Notes under the pieces: model-generated
The model's input: the letters and a program-made list of their open reading frames with translations, nothing else
Told to the model about the DNA's origin: nothing
Database searches by the model: none
Made by a program: the position numbers and the translations under genes
In this document: positions 18,915 through 26,960 of the stretch, one piece after another
How positions within the stretch are numbered: position 1 is the stretch's first letter
How the letters are laid out: each line of letters opens with the position of its first letter
Source: Amphritea balenae
Lineage (GTDB): Bacteria; Pseudomonadota; Gammaproteobacteria; Pseudomonadales; Balneatricaceae
Direction of reading: 5' to 3'
Length of the DNA: 64,000 nucleotides
NCBI RefSeq assembly: GCF_003858655.1
Contig: NZ_RQXV01000004.1
Span: 1-64,000 of the forward strand

Positions 18915-18936
18915 GCCGCCGGATCGCTCCGGCGGC
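18915..18936 (-). other. Strong intercistronic hairpin in the fdh operon
   Basis: GCCGCCGGA and TCCGGCGGC form a perfect nine-pair GC stem with a four-base loop TCGC, between the iron-sulfur and gamma subunit genes. There is no T run after it on the minus strand, so it is more likely an mRNA stability or processing element than a terminator. Confidence 0.75.
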
Positions 18937-18953
18937 GTTAAGGGTTAAGGTGC

Positions 18954-19580
18954 TCAGACTTTTGGCTGGGTTACGTCGTAAGCCAGGTCTGCTTCGGGCT
19001 GAGGTTCAGCCTGATTTTGCGCCCAGGCGCCATCATTGTGGCCGCGGTAGATGACCCGCTCACGGAAGATGTCAGATACTTCACTTGCATCACCGGCCAA
19101 CAAAGCCTTGGTCGAACACATTTCGGCACAGAGAGGCAGTTTGCCTTCAGCGATACGGTTGGAGCCGTATTTGGCTTTCTCTTCCGGACTGTTGTCCTCT
19201 TCCGGGCCGCCGGCACAGAAGGTACATTTGTCCATTTTACCTCGCTCACCAAAAGCGGCGTCGCTCGGGAACTGCGGCGCGCCAAACGGACAGGCGAACA
19301 GGCAGTAACCGCAACCGATACAACCGTCTTTATTGTGCAGTACGATGCCATCTTCGGTCTGATAGAAAACATCAGTAGGGCAGACTGCCATACAAGGTGC
19401 ATCTGAACAGTGCATGCAAGCCACTGAGATCGAGGTTTCACCGGGATCACCGTCGTTGATGGTTACAACACGGCGGCGCTGAATGCCCCACTCCACTTCG
19501 TTTTCGTTCTTACAGGCCGTGACGCAGCCGTTGCACTCGATGCAGCGCTTGGAGTCACAGAGGAATTTCATTCTAGCCAT
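18954..19580 (-). CDS. fdh3B: Formate dehydrogenase iron-sulfur (beta) subunit
   Basis: A 208-residue electron-transfer subunit with four 4Fe-4S cysteine motifs: C-I-E-C-N-G-C-V-T-A-C near residue 15, C-M-H-C-S-D-A-P-C-M-A-V-C-P near 55, C-I-G-C-G-Y-C-L-F-A-C-P near 87, and a further split set near 117-155. The length and the RRRVVTINDG start segment are those of the FDH3 beta subunit. It lies between the catalytic and cytochrome subunit genes and links the two electrically on the periplasmic side. The catalytic gene ends 13 bases upstream. Confidence 0.93.
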   Translation of the reverse strand: MARMKFLCDSKRCIECNGCVTACKNENEVEWGIQRRRVVTINDGDPGETSISVACMHCSDAPCMAVCPTDVFYQTEDGIVLHNKDGCIGCGYCLFACPFGAPQFPSDAAFGERGKMDKCTFCAGGPEEDNSPEEKAKYGSNRIAEGKLPLCAEMCSTKALLAGDASEVSDIFRERVIYRGHNDGAWAQNQAEPQPEADLAYDVTQPKV

Positions 19581-19593
19581 AATCTGTTACCCC

Positions 19594-22458
19594 TTATGCG
19601 TTAGCTTTGTTGATACGACACAAGGTAACTTTCGTTTCCTGCATCTGAGTGACCGGGTCATAACCGTAGGTTGTCGCCGTATTTGCCGCTTCACCGGTAA
19701 CGTAAGGTGCTGCACCTGCCGGGTATTTATCGGTCAGATCCTTACCCTGGAACTGGCCACCGAAGTGGAACGGCATAAATACAACGCCTTCATCAACGCG
19801 GCGGGTAACCAACGCTTTAACGCGTACCTTGCCGCCTTCAGCACCTTCGACCCAGACATCGTCTCCATCTTTGAAGCCCAGGTTGTTGGCATCAACCGGG
19901 TTCACTTCAACAAACATCTCCTGTTGCAGTTCTGCCAGCCAAGGATTGGAACGTGTCTCTTCACCGCCACCTTCAAACTCCACCAGGCGACCTGAAGTCA
20001 GGATGATCGGGTACTCTTTCGACAGGTCTTTGTCCTGAATCGACTTGTACATAGTCGGCAGGCGATACAGCGATTCGGAATCGTTCCAGGTCGGGTACTT
20101 ACTCACCAGATCGCGACGCGGGGTATACAGCGGCTCGCGGTGCAGCGGTACTTTATCCGGGAAGGTCCAGACTACGGCGCGGGCCTTAGCGTTACCGAAA
20201 GGTGAGCAGCCATGTTTGATAGCCACCCGCTGAATACCGCCAGAGAGGTCGGTTTTCCAGTTTTTACCTTCTGCAAGGGCTTTCTCTTCTGCGGTAAGGT
20301 CGTTCCACCAACCCAGCTTTTTCAGCAGCTTATCGCTGAATTCTGGATAACCATCTTTGATGTCGGAACCTTTGCCGAAGGAGTTTTCAGCCAGTAGATT
20401 GACGCCTTCACGCTCAACACCAAAGCGGGCGCGGAAAGTCAGGCCGCCTTCAGCAACCGGCTTACTGGTATCGTACAGGATCGGCGTACCAGGATGACCC
20501 TGTTCCGCAGTACCCCAGCAAGGCCAGGGCATACCGTAGTATTCGCCGGAGATCGGGCCGCCTTCGCCTTTCAACGTGTCGTAGTTGAAGGTGTGCCAGT
20601 TTTGCTGGTGCAATTTCAGACGCTCAGGGCTCTGGCCGGTATAGCCGATGGTCCACATACCCTTGTTAAATTCTCGGGTAATGTCTTCGATCAGCGGCTG
20701 CCCATTTTTGATCTCGATATTCTTGAACAGCTGCTCGCTGAAGCCTAGTTTTTTCGACAGCAGGAGCATGATCTCGTGATCTGGCTTAGATTCAAACAAC
20801 GGCTCGATGATCTGGTCACGCCATTGCAGAGAGCGGTTAGACGCAGTCACGGAACCGTATGTTTCAAACTGGGTACAGGCCGGGATCAGGTAAACACCAT
20901 CTTTACGATCCGACATAACGGCAGCATGGGTGGGGTACGGATCGACGATTACCAGCGTATCGAGTTTCTCGATCGCTTTCTTCATCTCGGCACCACGGGT
21001 CTGAGAATTCACCGCGTGCCCCCAGCAGACCATCACCCGAAGATTGTCATTCTGATCGATCTGCGCTTTATCTTCCAGTACACCGTCGATCCAGCGTGAT
21101 ACAGGTATACCCTTGTTATTAATCGGTTTCAGCTTACGATGAACTTTCTGGTCGAAGCGGTTCTGCACCCAGTCAAAGTCCAGCCCCCAAACCTTGGACC
21201 AGTGCTTCCAGGCGCCGTCAGACAGACCATAGTAGCCTGGCAGAGTGTGCGACAGGATGCCCAGGTCGGTAGCGCCCTGAACGTTGTCGTGGCCACGGAA
21301 AATGTTAGTACCGCCACCAGAGGTGCCCATATTACCCAGCGCCAGCATCAGGATGCAGTAAGCACGGGTGTTGTTGTTACCGGTGGTGTGCTGGGTACCA
21401 CCCATACACCAGATAACGGTGCCCGGACGGTTTTCCGCCAGCTCTTTAGCTGCGCGGCGCATCTGGCTGCCCGGAACGCCGGTGACGTTTTCGACTTCTT
21501 CCGGAGTCCAGTTTTTAACTTCTTCGCGAACTTCATCCAAGCCATATACGCGCTGCTGGATGAATTGCTTGTCTTCCCAGCCATTTTCAAAGATATGCCA
21601 CAGCAGACCCCAGACAAAGGCGACGTCGGAGCCCGGGCGGATACGGATATACTCGTTGGCGTGGGCTGCGGTGCGGGTGAAGCGTGGATCAACGCAGATG
21701 ATGTGCGCCTTGTTGCGCTCTTTGGCCCGCAGGATATGTTGCATTGCAACCGGGTGTGCTTCAGCCGGATTTGAGCCGATCAGGATAATCGATTTGGAGA
21801 AATGGATATCGTTGAACGAATTAGTCATCGCACCGTAACCCCAGGTATTGGCTACCCCGGCAACTGTGGTGGAGTGACAGATTCGGGCCTGGTGGTCGAC
21901 GTTATTGGTACCCCAGAGAGCGGCGTATTTACGGAACAGGTAGGCCTGCTCATTGCTGAACTTGGCAGAGCCGAGCCAGTACACGGAATCCGGGCCAGAT
22001 TCTTTACGAACCTGCAGCATCTTATCGCCGACTTCGTCGATCGCCTGTTCCCATGACAGCTTCTTCCACTGGCCGTCGACCAGCTTCATCGGGTACTTCA
22101 GGCGGCGGTCGCCATGGCCGTGTTCACGCAGTGCTGCACCTTTGGCGCAGTGGGCGCCGGCATTGAATGGGTGGTCAAACGCGGGTTCCTGACCGGTCCA
22201 GATACCGTTTTGTACCTCCGCGTAGACACCACAACCAACCGAGCAGTGCGAGCAGATGGTTCGCTTAATTTCCGTTGGCGCACCGGTTGGTACTGTTGCC
22301 GCTTCAGCTTGTTGCATCATACCCGGTGCCATCATGCCGGCTGTGGCTACACCACCGGCAGCAATACCCGAATTCTGTAAAAAGCGACGCCGGCTCAGGC
22401 CTAAACCTGATGCACCTGAGGTTGCTGCTGGCTGGTCTGATTTTTTTGTAAGTCTCAT
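19594..22458 (-). CDS. Formate dehydrogenase catalytic (alpha) subunit, Tat-exported
   Basis: A 954-residue molybdopterin oxidoreductase that oxidises formate to CO2 in the periplasm. It starts with a twin-arginine signal (LSRRRFLQN, residues 21-29), followed by the 4Fe-4S motif with Cys69, Cys72 and Cys76. The metal ligand is a cysteine, Cys194 in A-R-I-C-H-S-T-T-V-A-G, where E. coli FdnG has selenocysteine. The molybdopterin-dinucleotide-binding domain is at the C-terminus (LTSGRLVEFEGGG; DVWVEGAEGGKVRV). Linkage to TupABC suggests a tungsten form, but metal use is inference. It is preceded by a TAT-peptide gene and followed by the beta subunit gene. Confidence 0.95.
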   Translation of the reverse strand: MRLTKKSDQPAATSGASGLGLSRRRFLQNSGIAAGGVATAGMMAPGMMQQAEAATVPTGAPTEIKRTICSHCSVGCGVYAEVQNGIWTGQEPAFDHPFNAGAHCAKGAALREHGHGDRRLKYPMKLVDGQWKKLSWEQAIDEVGDKMLQVRKESGPDSVYWLGSAKFSNEQAYLFRKYAALWGTNNVDHQARICHSTTVAGVANTWGYGAMTNSFNDIHFSKSIILIGSNPAEAHPVAMQHILRAKERNKAHIICVDPRFTRTAAHANEYIRIRPGSDVAFVWGLLWHIFENGWEDKQFIQQRVYGLDEVREEVKNWTPEEVENVTGVPGSQMRRAAKELAENRPGTVIWCMGGTQHTTGNNNTRAYCILMLALGNMGTSGGGTNIFRGHDNVQGATDLGILSHTLPGYYGLSDGAWKHWSKVWGLDFDWVQNRFDQKVHRKLKPINNKGIPVSRWIDGVLEDKAQIDQNDNLRVMVCWGHAVNSQTRGAEMKKAIEKLDTLVIVDPYPTHAAVMSDRKDGVYLIPACTQFETYGSVTASNRSLQWRDQIIEPLFESKPDHEIMLLLSKKLGFSEQLFKNIEIKNGQPLIEDITREFNKGMWTIGYTGQSPERLKLHQQNWHTFNYDTLKGEGGPISGEYYGMPWPCWGTAEQGHPGTPILYDTSKPVAEGGLTFRARFGVEREGVNLLAENSFGKGSDIKDGYPEFSDKLLKKLGWWNDLTAEEKALAEGKNWKTDLSGGIQRVAIKHGCSPFGNAKARAVVWTFPDKVPLHREPLYTPRRDLVSKYPTWNDSESLYRLPTMYKSIQDKDLSKEYPIILTSGRLVEFEGGGEETRSNPWLAELQQEMFVEVNPVDANNLGFKDGDDVWVEGAEGGKVRVKALVTRRVDEGVVFMPFHFGGQFQGKDLTDKYPAGAAPYVTGEAANTATTYGYDPVTQMQETKVTLCRINKANA

Positions 22459-22486
22459 ATTGTTAGGTCCTCACCTGTTCCCGGTA

Positions 22487-22690
22487 TCAGTTACGTAAGG
22501 TTTCGTAGTAACTACGAACATGTTCAGTTTCCTGGTAACCGGAACCTTCCTGTTTCTCACCGGACTCTGCGGTGGTTACTTTTGCCTGAACCGTGCCGGC
22601 AACGGCAGCAGCTCCGACGGCAGTACCTGCCAGACCCAGTGTTTTCAGGAACCCGCGGCGCCCTGTATCAGGCTTCTTTTGCTGGCTCAT
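22487..22690 (-). CDS. Small Tat-signal protein of formate dehydrogenase loci
   Basis: A 67-residue protein with a twin-arginine signal (T-G-R-R-G-F-L-K-T, residues 9-17), a hydrophobic alanine-rich segment ending V-Q-A, and a short charged tail with E-H-V-R-S-Y-Y. It matches the 'formate dehydrogenase region TAT target' family found just upstream of catalytic subunits of this type. It is probably a small accessory subunit or assembly partner; its exact role is not known. Confidence 0.88.
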   Translation of the reverse strand: MSQQKKPDTGRRGFLKTLGLAGTAVGAAAVAGTVQAKVTTAESGEKQEGSGYQETEHVRSYYETLRN

Positions 22691-22737
22691 TGTTTATCTC
22701 CGCTCTGTTAGTCACTTATCGGGTAAGCGTCCTGTTT

Positions 22738-23367
22738 TTATTGTTCTCCGCCCCCAAGTGCGGCAGGGGATAACTGCAGGAACCAGTTATCCTCCTGTTG
22801 CATAAAAGCGGCGCCTAACAGGCCAGCGGCGGTGTAAAACACTGCGCTTTCCGCATTTTGCAAATCGGTAAAAAATCGGTTGCTCCAACTCTGCAGATGT
22901 TGCTGCCAGAATCGATGCTGTATCTCATAGCCCTGACCATTGCTAATCAGCAGGCTCATCACCTCGCATAGGGCTGCGATATGATCTTCCGGTTCTTTCA
23001 CATCGGGTTGACGCTCAAACCCCAATAGACTGAGATCTTCGCGTAGCAGAACCAGAGGCTTCTCCATCAAAGAGCCGGTCAGATACCAGCAGGCAAATGG
23101 CATCAGCTCGCCGCGGCCTACGCCAATAAACAGGTGCTGGTATTCATCATCCAGTTGCTGTGGTCGGCTATGTTTTGCAGCCAGGGCCAGGGTGCTCCAG
23201 GCACGGGCCATGGGGGTGTCTTCATCCTGATCCGGTTCCAGACCGGACAACCACTGCAGCAAGTTTCCCTGGGGAGCCTGACGTAATAAAGTAGCTAGCA
23301 GGGCGTAAATATCGGCGCGTAGCTGATCAGTTTCCTGCAGGACAGGAGCGGTGTTTATCGTGTTCAT
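22738..23367 (-). CDS. TorD/DmsD-family maturation chaperone
   Basis: A 209-residue all-helical cytoplasmic chaperone of the TorD family, which binds Tat leaders and helps cofactor insertion. It shows RADIYALLATLLRQAP, the DDEYQHLFIGVGRGELMPF region near residues 70-90 carrying the family's E-Y-x-x-L-F-x-G pattern, and the late HRFWQQHLQSWSNRFFTDLQ helix. The start is an ATG with GGAGAG upstream. The start region and ribosome site are duplicated about 100 bases upstream, creating a short chimeric ORF. Confidence 0.88.
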   Translation of the reverse strand: MNTINTAPVLQETDQLRADIYALLATLLRQAPQGNLLQWLSGLEPDQDEDTPMARAWSTLALAAKHSRPQQLDDEYQHLFIGVGRGELMPFACWYLTGSLMEKPLVLLREDLSLLGFERQPDVKEPEDHIAALCEVMSLLISNGQGYEIQHRFWQQHLQSWSNRFFTDLQNAESAVFYTAAGLLGAAFMQQEDNWFLQLSPAALGGGEQ

Positions 23368-23529
23368 TTTGTCACTCTCCTTAAGCCTTACAGTTCAAGT
23401 TGTTTTTCGGACATTGCTGCGTCAGGTCGATTACCTGTAAGGGCAGGAATAGCATTGATTGTATTCATCGTGTCACTCTCCTTTATCCTTACAGCTCTAA
23501 TTGTTTTTCAGGGTGTTGTGTCAGGTCGG
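23341..23529 (-). repeat. Imperfect 101-bp tandem duplication of the polyferredoxin/TorD gene junction
   Basis: Two copies of the same segment lie head to tail, about 23441-23529 and 23341-23429. Each holds the C-terminal codons of the polyferredoxin gene (E-K-Q-L-E-L-stop), a GGAGAGTGACA ribosome site and the first codons of the chaperone gene (M-N-T-I-N). The two stops (23489 and 23388) and the two starts (23468 and 23367) are both offset by exactly 101 bases. The copies have diverged by several substitutions and a two-base indel, so the duplication is not recent. Confidence 0.88.
23388..23468 (-). CDS. 26-codon chimeric ORF from junction duplication
   Basis: Starting at an ATG with a good GGAGAG ribosome site, it encodes 26 residues: M-N-T-I-N-A-I-P-A-L, similar to the TorD-like chaperone start, then a linker and S-E-K-Q-L-E-L, the end of the polyferredoxin. 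It lies 20 bases after the polyferredoxin stop, in the same order and with the same spacing as the real junction. It may be translated and may keep ribosomes moving to the chaperone gene, or simply be a harmless relic. Confidence 0.5.
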   Translation of the reverse strand: MNTINAIPALTGNRPDAAMSEKQLEL

Positions 23530-25210
23530 CATAGATATCCGTAACCCGGCAGTCTTCACACATTTTCAGACGATTGATGGCTGGCCCCTCAAACAGGCGG
23601 TGGCCGCTCAGTTTTTCAATCATTTTTTCTACTGTGCTGCGTGGCGCAAAAGGTTTGCTGCAGGTGATACAGGCAAAGGCTTCATCGGCATGGATTTCAA
23701 TTGTCTGCTTACGTGTCTCAGACAGTAGTAAGCGTGATTCCAGCTGGATCGCATTCTCCGGACAGGCGCGTTCGCACAAATTGCACTGCACACAGTTCTG
23801 TTCGGTAAAGTTAAGTGCCGGCTTTTCTCCTCCACTGGTCAGTGATTGGGTAGGGCATACCGCGACGCAGGACAAGCAAAGTGTGCAACTTGACTGATCG
23901 ACGGTAACCTGACCGAAAGGAGAGCCCGCCGGCAGGGCGAGGTAATCGGCTAATGGCTGTGGTGCATGGGTAATAAGGTGATCTAAAGTGTGATGCAGGC
24001 GGTCTCTTTTATTTTCTGCTGAAGCCGCTGGCTGAGTTTCTATCTGCTGCCCGGCATATTGCTGATTCAGAGCTGCAACCAGGTTTTGTGAAAGTTCGGT
24101 CTGCTGCAGCAGGTTAATGCGTGAGGCGCCATAACCCAAGCCACTGAGTATGGTTCGGGTCAGCTCTATTTCACGCTGCAGAAGACTACGCATTGATTCG
24201 GGAACCGCCGGGGTATCCAGCAGGATAATGTGGCTGGCACCGGCTGCCAGAGCCGCCAGCCAGATATCCTGGCCAGCCGCCGCAAGTTCTTCAAGTTCCA
24301 CCGGGATCAGATTGCCGGGCAGTTGCGGAAGAATCTGGTTTACGATCTCGCGGCCCTGCTCGTGGTCATGCAGCAGAATAGCGGGCTGCTTTCCGCCAGC
24401 CTGTTGATAACTATCCAGCAGCTGCTGGATATAGTTTTGCATCCGTACCGGTTGCGGCAATGCATAGCTGATCGCACCCGTCGGGCAGGCTGTCGTACAG
24501 CCGCCGGCACCATGGCAGGTATGCGGATCGATATTGATCAGATCCCTGATTGATCGGATGGCGTCAGCAGGGCAGACATCGAGGCAGCGGGTGCAGCCGG
24601 TCTGACCACGGCTGGAGTGTGCGCAGAGATCCTGATTGACCTGAAAGTAGCGCGGCTTTTCAAACTCGCCAATATATTCAGGTAGCTGTTGAATCACTTC
24701 GCTCAGGTTATCAGCGTCTGGTGAGATGTGAAAATAACCCGCCGGTGCCAGTTCTGTGTTGAACAAAGATTCTTTGCCGAGATTCAGGATCAAATCAAAA
24801 GTGGCGCGATTCTGGGCCATTTTAGCCAGTTCAACTGTTTGTTCCTGATGCCTGATGGAGACCTGAAACTGGCCCAGGAAGCCTTTGACCGCTTCTAGTT
24901 TTGCTTGATAAGCAAGTAATGTTGGTGCTGCTGTGAGTGCCGCTTCAAGGTGTGCGCTATCGGTGTTCTGAATAGCTTCAGTGCAGAGCAGCGTGATACT
25001 GGCCATACCCCGTTGTTCAGATAGTTGATTTGACTGTTGATTAGAGTCTAGCTGGTCGGCGACAAGGCGAATCACATCCTCCGATCCTGTGATCAGAAGG
25101 TGGCCCTGGGTACTGAAGCTAACCGTCGCCGGTGCCAGGTTGTGTGGTGGCATTACTCGCGCTTGTGCCGTCTGCCGTGCCTGGGAATTCAGGCTTTGCT
25201 CGTTAGTCAT
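23489..25210 (-). CDS. Polyferredoxin-like 4Fe-4S protein of the formate dehydrogenase locus
   Basis: A 573-residue cytoplasmic iron-sulfur protein. From N to C: a domain without cysteine clusters (about 1-195), a first ferredoxin pair (C-T-R-C-L-D-V-C-P and C-H-G-A-G-G-C-T-T-A-C-P near 208-245), a thiol-poor alpha/beta domain (about 260-430), a second ferredoxin pair (C-T-L-C-L-S-C-V-A-V-C-P and C-V-Q-C-N-L-C-E-R-A-C-P near 440-485), and late C-I-T-C and C-E-D-C pairs that may bind metal. Such proteins accompany FDH3-type operons with DUF3305/DUF3306. The precise job is unknown. It has its own sigma-54-like promoter and leads the fdh operon. Confidence 0.87.
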   Translation of the reverse strand: MTNEQSLNSQARQTAQARVMPPHNLAPATVSFSTQGHLLITGSEDVIRLVADQLDSNQQSNQLSEQRGMASITLLCTEAIQNTDSAHLEAALTAAPTLLAYQAKLEAVKGFLGQFQVSIRHQEQTVELAKMAQNRATFDLILNLGKESLFNTELAPAGYFHISPDADNLSEVIQQLPEYIGEFEKPRYFQVNQDLCAHSSRGQTGCTRCLDVCPADAIRSIRDLINIDPHTCHGAGGCTTACPTGAISYALPQPVRMQNYIQQLLDSYQQAGGKQPAILLHDHEQGREIVNQILPQLPGNLIPVELEELAAAGQDIWLAALAAGASHIILLDTPAVPESMRSLLQREIELTRTILSGLGYGASRINLLQQTELSQNLVAALNQQYAGQQIETQPAASAENKRDRLHHTLDHLITHAPQPLADYLALPAGSPFGQVTVDQSSCTLCLSCVAVCPTQSLTSGGEKPALNFTEQNCVQCNLCERACPENAIQLESRLLLSETRKQTIEIHADEAFACITCSKPFAPRSTVEKMIEKLSGHRLFEGPAINRLKMCEDCRVTDIYADLTQHPEKQLEL

Positions 25211-25360
25211 CTGTTACCTCACCAGACCGCTGTCAGCATGTGCAACCTTGGTCGGTTGCTGGTCAGTCCGTTTTTGGCATTCACGGCTGACGGTTATTCA
25301 TGTTGTCAGTGGTATCGACCGGCACTCACCCGAACCGGTCGTAATTACTGTTATTAAGAA

Positions 25361-25376
25361 AGCAAAAGCGAAACCA
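25361..25376 (-). promoter_or_regulatory. Sigma-54 (-24/-12) promoter candidate for the polyferredoxin-fdh operon
   Basis: On the minus strand the sequence TGGTTTCGCTTTTGCT has the invariant GG-N10-GC spacing and 8 of 12 matches to TGGCACG-N4-TTGCW, including TGG and TTGCT. It lies about 150 bases upstream of the polyferredoxin ATG and 70 bases downstream of a GGGACA-N3-TGTCTG site. Confidence 0.6.
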
Positions 25377-25445
25377 GAAAAATCTGAAAAGAACGCCTTA
25401 GGGTGGGTATTAGTCAGGACGTCCTGCTGCGATTTGCTTTGTGGT

Positions 25446-25460
25446 GGGACAAATTGTCTG
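25446..25460 (-). promoter_or_regulatory. Upstream activator site candidate, imperfect copy
   Basis: GGGACAAATTGTCTG matches the palindrome GGGACA-N3-TGTCCC at 10 of 12 positions with identical spacing. It lies in the 283-base gap between the polyferredoxin and DUF3306 genes, upstream of a sigma-54-like promoter, as expected for an enhancer of an NtrC-type protein. Confidence 0.6.
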
Positions 25461-25493
25461 CCTGCCCCGGGGCGGATGTATCAATTCGGCGCG

Positions 25494-26150
25494 TTAGCCT
25501 TCCAGGTCAGCATCACCCAATGAGTCCTCTTCGTCGTTGTCAGTCGCTACAGCGCTGGTTTTAACCGAGTCCAGTGCGGTGCTTTGTGTCAATTGGTCAG
25601 GGGATTCATCGGTGCTTGCTTCGGTACTTTCTTCGGTGTTTTCTGCCGAATTTTCTAGAGAGCTGGCATCGGTTATTTCGTCACTGATCTCATTTACGAC
25701 CTGCTCCTGCTTGTCCTGCATCCAGCTACGCATTCTGGCAACCACCTCTTGTGACAAGGCGGGCATCTTGCTGAAGTCTTCGTCGTAGTCATTGAGACCG
25801 TCGACGATATTGAACTGAGGTAGATTGAATAGTTTACGCAGGGCCAGATTGCGCAGTTCGTCACTGACGCCGGATGAGAGAAACTGACTGTAATCAGACG
25901 CTTCACTGAGGCTCTCAATGGCCGGCATATCAGCATCGGTCAGCGGTATAGGATCGTCATGTTCAGCATTCTGGTCTGGATTGCTGTCCGATTTGCCCGC
26001 CGTTACTGAAATCTCGTCGGTTACTTCATCTGAGATCGGTGCCAGCGCTTGCGGATCATGTTCTGGCCTGGTTTCGACCTCTACAGCAGGCGCAGAGGAT
26101 TGCTCCGTTTTGCGGCGTGACCAGCGTGAAAGAAAGGTTTCATCGTTCAC
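25494..26150 (-). CDS. DUF3306 protein
   Basis: A 218-residue protein of the DUF3306 family, found in formate dehydrogenase gene clusters with DUF3305. The conserved parts are the N-terminal FLSRWSRRK and the central region around residues 75-135 with SDYSQFLSSGVSDELRNLAL, L-R-K-L-F and P-Q-F-N-I-V-D-G-L-N-D-Y-D-E-D-F. The C-terminal third is acidic, low-complexity Glu/Ser/Thr/Asp sequence. The function is not known; a maturation or electron-transfer role is inferred from position. The start overlaps the DUF3305 gene by 11 bases. Confidence 0.85.
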   Translation of the reverse strand: MNDETFLSRWSRRKTEQSSAPAVEVETRPEHDPQALAPISDEVTDEISVTAGKSDSNPDQNAEHDDPIPLTDADMPAIESLSEASDYSQFLSSGVSDELRNLALRKLFNLPQFNIVDGLNDYDEDFSKMPALSQEVVARMRSWMQDKQEQVVNEISDEITDASSLENSAENTEESTEASTDESPDQLTQSTALDSVKTSAVATDNDEEDSLGDADLEG

Positions 26151-26586
26151 TGCTGCGCCCCTTGCCTCGTTTCTTCTTTTTCTTGCCTTCTTCGATCAGC
26201 TCACCATGAATACCCAGATAGCTATCGATCCAGCATTGCACTGCCGCGGGCATCGGTGTTTCCAGCAGCTGATGTTCACCATCCATGAAGGAGGCTGCTT
26301 CATCCTGGCTGGCGGTCATATGCATCGGAATTAATTCACCGCTGGATTCGTCTTCATCGCATAGCAGAAACAGATGCGGTGATGTTGAGTTCAGATTGAA
26401 GCGATAAGCGGTGCGTTCATCTTTATGTAGCTCCAGGGCCAGACTGGTATAACCATCGCCTTTTGTTGCATCGGGACATAAATCCCGAATGCTCCAGCGT
26501 TCGGTTTCCCAGCCGCGTGTCAGTACAGTTTCGTGTTGCAGGCTGACCTGCATGGGCCAACGGTCATTGCTTTTGCTGGCGGTCAT
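26140..26586 (-). CDS. DUF3305 protein
   Basis: A 148-residue protein of the DUF3305 family, with WPMQVSLQHETVLTRGWETE and E-R-W-S-I-R-D-L in the first third, LELHKDERTAYRFNLNS, and a lysine-rich C-terminal tail with a run of K residues. DUF3305 and DUF3306 genes occur together beside FDH3-type formate dehydrogenases; their role is unproven. It heads a minus-strand unit controlled by a strong sigma-54 promoter match 90 bases upstream. Confidence 0.85.
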   Translation of the reverse strand: MTASKSNDRWPMQVSLQHETVLTRGWETERWSIRDLCPDATKGDGYTSLALELHKDERTAYRFNLNSTSPHLFLLCDEDESSGELIPMHMTASQDEAASFMDGEHQLLETPMPAAVQCWIDSYLGIHGELIEEGKKKKKRGKGRSSER

Positions 26587-26675
26587 AATCTGACTCCCTG
26601 TTATTTTTCTGGTTACAGAGTGATTAATAAAACGCTCTATAAAGGTTCGCTTTATAGAAGTTGGTTAAATGACTC

Positions 26676-26691
26676 TGCAAAGGGCGGGCCA
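26676..26691 (-). promoter_or_regulatory. Sigma-54 (-24/-12) promoter for the DUF3305/DUF3306 unit
   Basis: On the minus strand, TGGCCCGCCCTTTGCA matches TGGCACG-N4-TTGCW at 11 of 12 defined positions with correct GG-N10-GC spacing. It lies 90 bases upstream of the DUF3305 ATG and about 143 bases downstream of the perfect palindrome at 26834, a normal distance for an NtrC-type enhancer. Confidence 0.8.
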
Positions 26692-26833
26692 GCACTCAGG
26701 TTTAGGGGTAGGAAGAAGGGTGGGATGGAGGATAGAGCAGGATTGAGAGGGGATTGTGAGGAGGCAAGGTTACTTATAGCCCGATCTTGACGGTGAACAG
26801 GGTGGTAAAAAAGGGGCAGCTTTGTTTCGAAGT

Positions 26834-26848
26834 GGGACATTTTGTCCC
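26834..26848. promoter_or_regulatory. Palindromic upstream activator site shared by two divergent sigma-54 promoters
   Basis: GGGACATTTTGTCCC is a perfect palindrome with 6-base arms and a 3-base centre. It lies in the 374-base gap between the divergent DUF3305 and fdhD genes, 143 bases from one -24/-12 element and 66 from the other. Its arms recur at 32393. Apart from this site and the two promoters, no gene or other structure is seen in the gap. Confidence 0.8.
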
Positions 26849-26913
26849 AGTGGTGTATGTGGCGTATCTGGGAGAACTGTCGGTTTATGCTGTTAACACT
26901 GTATCTGGAGAGG

Positions 26914-26929
26914 AGGAACAGAAATTGCA
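26914..26929 (+). promoter_or_regulatory. Sigma-54 (-24/-12) promoter candidate for fdhD
   Basis: AGGAACAGAAATTGCA has GG-N10-GC spacing and 9 of 12 consensus matches, including the TTGCA -12 box. It lies 32 bases upstream of the first fdhD ATG and 66 bases downstream of the GGGACA-N3-TGTCCC site. Confidence 0.6.
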
Positions 26930-26960
26930 GACAGTCATTTAACGATAAAAGTCAGAGTGA

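Noticed and set aside
21871-21882. Selenocysteine at the formate dehydrogenase active site
   Set aside because: The codon is TGT (cysteine) in frame; no in-frame TGA is present at that position.
22520-22805. Plus-strand open frames opposite the TAT-peptide and TorD genes
   Set aside because: They are antisense to genes with clear family signatures and have no independent support.
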